NCBI RefSeq assembly: GCF_014838825.1
Contig: NZ_JACYMO010000009.1
Coordinates: forward strand, 1 to 64,000
Source: Erwinia persicina
GTDB lineage: Bacteria; Pseudomonadota; Gammaproteobacteria; Enterobacterales; Enterobacteriaceae
Length of the DNA stretch: 64,000 nt
Direction: 5' to 3'
The translations under genes and the position numbers were made by a program. Shown in pieces: positions 62,894-64,000 of this stretch (position 1 is its first letter; each line of letters starts with the position of its first letter). The notes under the pieces were generated by a model that saw only the letters and a program-made list of their open reading frames with translations, was not told the DNA's origin and searched no databases.

Positions 62894-62917
62894 GTCGCCT
62901 TACCGGCCATCAGCACT

Positions 62918-62941
62918 GGCTACGGGCGTCAGCCCGTAGCC
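62918..62941. terminator. Hairpin between convergent genes
   Basis: The 10-bp perfect stem GGCTACGGGC/GCCCGTAGCC with tetraloop GTCA lacks a T-run. It lies exactly between the two stop codons. Confidence 0.45.
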
Positions 62942-62949
62942 GGGCAGGA

Positions 62950-64000
62950 TCACCTTTTACTGATCCGGTCGAAATAGAGCAGGCTGACGCCAATACCCTG
63001 ATAGTCCCCCTGTATATTTTTACCCAGCCCTACCTGTTGCTGCCCCTGTAATGTCACCACATACGGCGAATTCTGCTGCACTTCAGTTTGCAGTTCCTGA
63101 TAGAGCACCGTCCGTTTTTTGACATCGCTTTCTGCCGCCGCAGCACGCGTTTTAGCACTCAGCTCAGGAATATTCCAGCCGACGCGCCATGCGAGCGTTT
63201 TAGGACCCCCCGCCACGTTATAGGCGAAGGTACTGGCATTGCTGTTGGCGTCCACGTAATCCGCCCCCCAGTAAATGAAAATTGACTGGAAGTGACGTCC
63301 ACGCATCTTTCCCCACAGTTCTGACTCCGCCACCGGCTCAATATCGAGCTGAATGTCGGCTTTGGCAAAGCTGGCCTGCAGCGCCTGCGCCACATCACTG
63401 TAAGGGGGTTGATTAATAATGGTCAGAGAGAAGCGGGTGCCGGGCTTAATTCCCCCCTTAGCCAGGATAGCTTTGGCCTTCGCCACATCGTAGTGGAAAG
63501 GCTGGTTAGTCAGTGCGCCGTCAAAACCGGCCGGCAGGAAGGTCTGATGCGTCTGGTACTGACCTTTTAGCAACTGCGTGGACAGGCTGTCATAATCGAC
63601 CAGCCAGCGTGCCGCCTGCCATAGTGCTGGGTTACCCAGCGCCGGTTGCTGTTTATCCTGGGTGTTGAAGCCGAGGTAGTAAATCAGGCTGGAAGGGTAA
63701 CTGGTGACGCGCACATTGCTCTGGTTTTTCAGCGTGGCAAACTGGTCCGCGCCCAGATCGTAGGCGACATCCGCATCCCCTTTTTCCAGCAGCAGCCGGC
63801 GCGAACCGGCATCGGTGACGCTTTTCAGTATCACCCGCTGCAGATGCGGGGCAGGTCGGGCATGAGGACTCTTTTCCAGTACCAGCGCCTGCTGCGGTAG
63901 GTACTTACTGATGGTAAAGGCACCACTTCCCGCTGAATGAGTACGCAGCCAGGCATTGCCATAATCCTGCTCACTGACGTGCTTTTTGACCAGCCTGCTG
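62950..64000 (-). CDS. ABC transporter peptide/opine-type binding protein, 5' end outside window
   Basis: The frame is open to the window edge, giving at least 350 residues. The C-terminal part has the SBP_bac_5 pattern of dipeptide and oligopeptide binding proteins: GSGAFTISKYLPQQALVLEK, DADVAYDL, YYLGFNT, PALWQAARWLVDYDSL, GTRFSLTIINQPPYSDVAQALQASF and YWGADYVDANSNASTF. Such periplasmic proteins bring peptides, nickel or glycosides to an ABC importer, which may lie beyond the edge. An internal GTG at 63834 is not the real start, because homology continues upstream of it. Confidence 0.85.
   Translation of the reverse strand, partial: SRLVKKHVSEQDYGNAWLRTHSAGSGAFTISKYLPQQALVLEKSPHARPAPHLQRVILKSVTDAGSRRLLLEKGDADVAYDLGADQFATLKNQSNVRVTSYPSSLIYYLGFNTQDKQQPALGNPALWQAARWLVDYDSLSTQLLKGQYQTHQTFLPAGFDGALTNQPFHYDVAKAKAILAKGGIKPGTRFSLTIINQPPYSDVAQALQASFAKADIQLDIEPVAESELWGKMRGRHFQSIFIYWGADYVDANSNASTFAYNVAGGPKTLAWRVGWNIPELSAKTRAAAAESDVKKRTVLYQELQTEVQQNSPYVVTLQGQQQVGLGKNIQGDYQGIGVSLLYFDRISKR

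Overview
The window is chromosomal DNA of an enterobacterium. The backbone has the gene order known from Escherichia coli around 5 min: tRNA-Asp, yafD, a yafE-type methyltransferase, mltD, gloB, yafS, rnhA, dnaQ, second tRNA-Asp, then yafV, fadE, gmhA, yafJ, yafK, dinB, pepD, gpt, frsA, crl, phoE, proBA. The high GC content, ERIC elements, a complete methionine-salvage cluster and a Klebsiella-like hpx purine-degradation cluster suggest an Erwinia/Pantoea- or Klebsiella-like member of the Enterobacterales rather than E. coli. Genus is inference.

Region 1 (1-6440) is backbone, bounded by two identical tRNA-Asp genes. Region 2 (6445-24487), next to the second tRNA-Asp, is a purine-ring nitrogen-scavenging cluster. 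It holds a permease divergent from hpxSAB; a PAS-LuxR regulator and a Ner/Nlp-like protein; hpxWXYZ for oxalurate and oxamate breakdown; an RpiR regulator; and an ABC importer followed by hpxJ, hpxK, hpxQ, hpxT and an NCS2 permease. Together these enzymes would take 5-hydroxyisourate through allantoin, allantoate, ureidoglycine, oxalurate and oxamate to oxalate, releasing ammonia and glycine. No xanthine or urate oxidase is present. Two good sigma-54 promoters and one weak one point to nitrogen control.

Region 3 (24524-31182) is methionine salvage: yafV-mtnE, mtnBCD, mtnA and mtnK, with MetJ boxes in both divergent promoters and ERIC elements, including a rare tandem array. Region 4 (31226-45998) is backbone with readable FadR, LexA and Pho-box sites.

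Region 5 (46073-52249) is the most unusual part. A histamine-forming operon (histidine/histamine exchanger, PLP histidine decarboxylase and a second histidyl-tRNA synthetase) is transcribed divergently from a 627-residue protein. That protein joins a REP-associated tyrosine transposase (RAYT) domain lacking its HUH histidines to a complete but catalytically altered HisRS-like domain. I propose it is a domesticated, histidine- or tRNA-His-sensing regulator of the operon.

Region 6 (52262-64000) is accessory: an AroE-like dehydrogenase; alaX facing a serine-dehydratase/DauR-type pair; crcB behind a fluoride riboswitch; an unknown membrane pair; iraP; a 56-residue small ORF; a DapA-family enzyme; an orphan yjbE; a small methyltransferase; a YmgB/AriR-like protein; an acyltransferase; small unknown proteins; a candidate small RNA; and a peptide-type binding protein cut by the window end.
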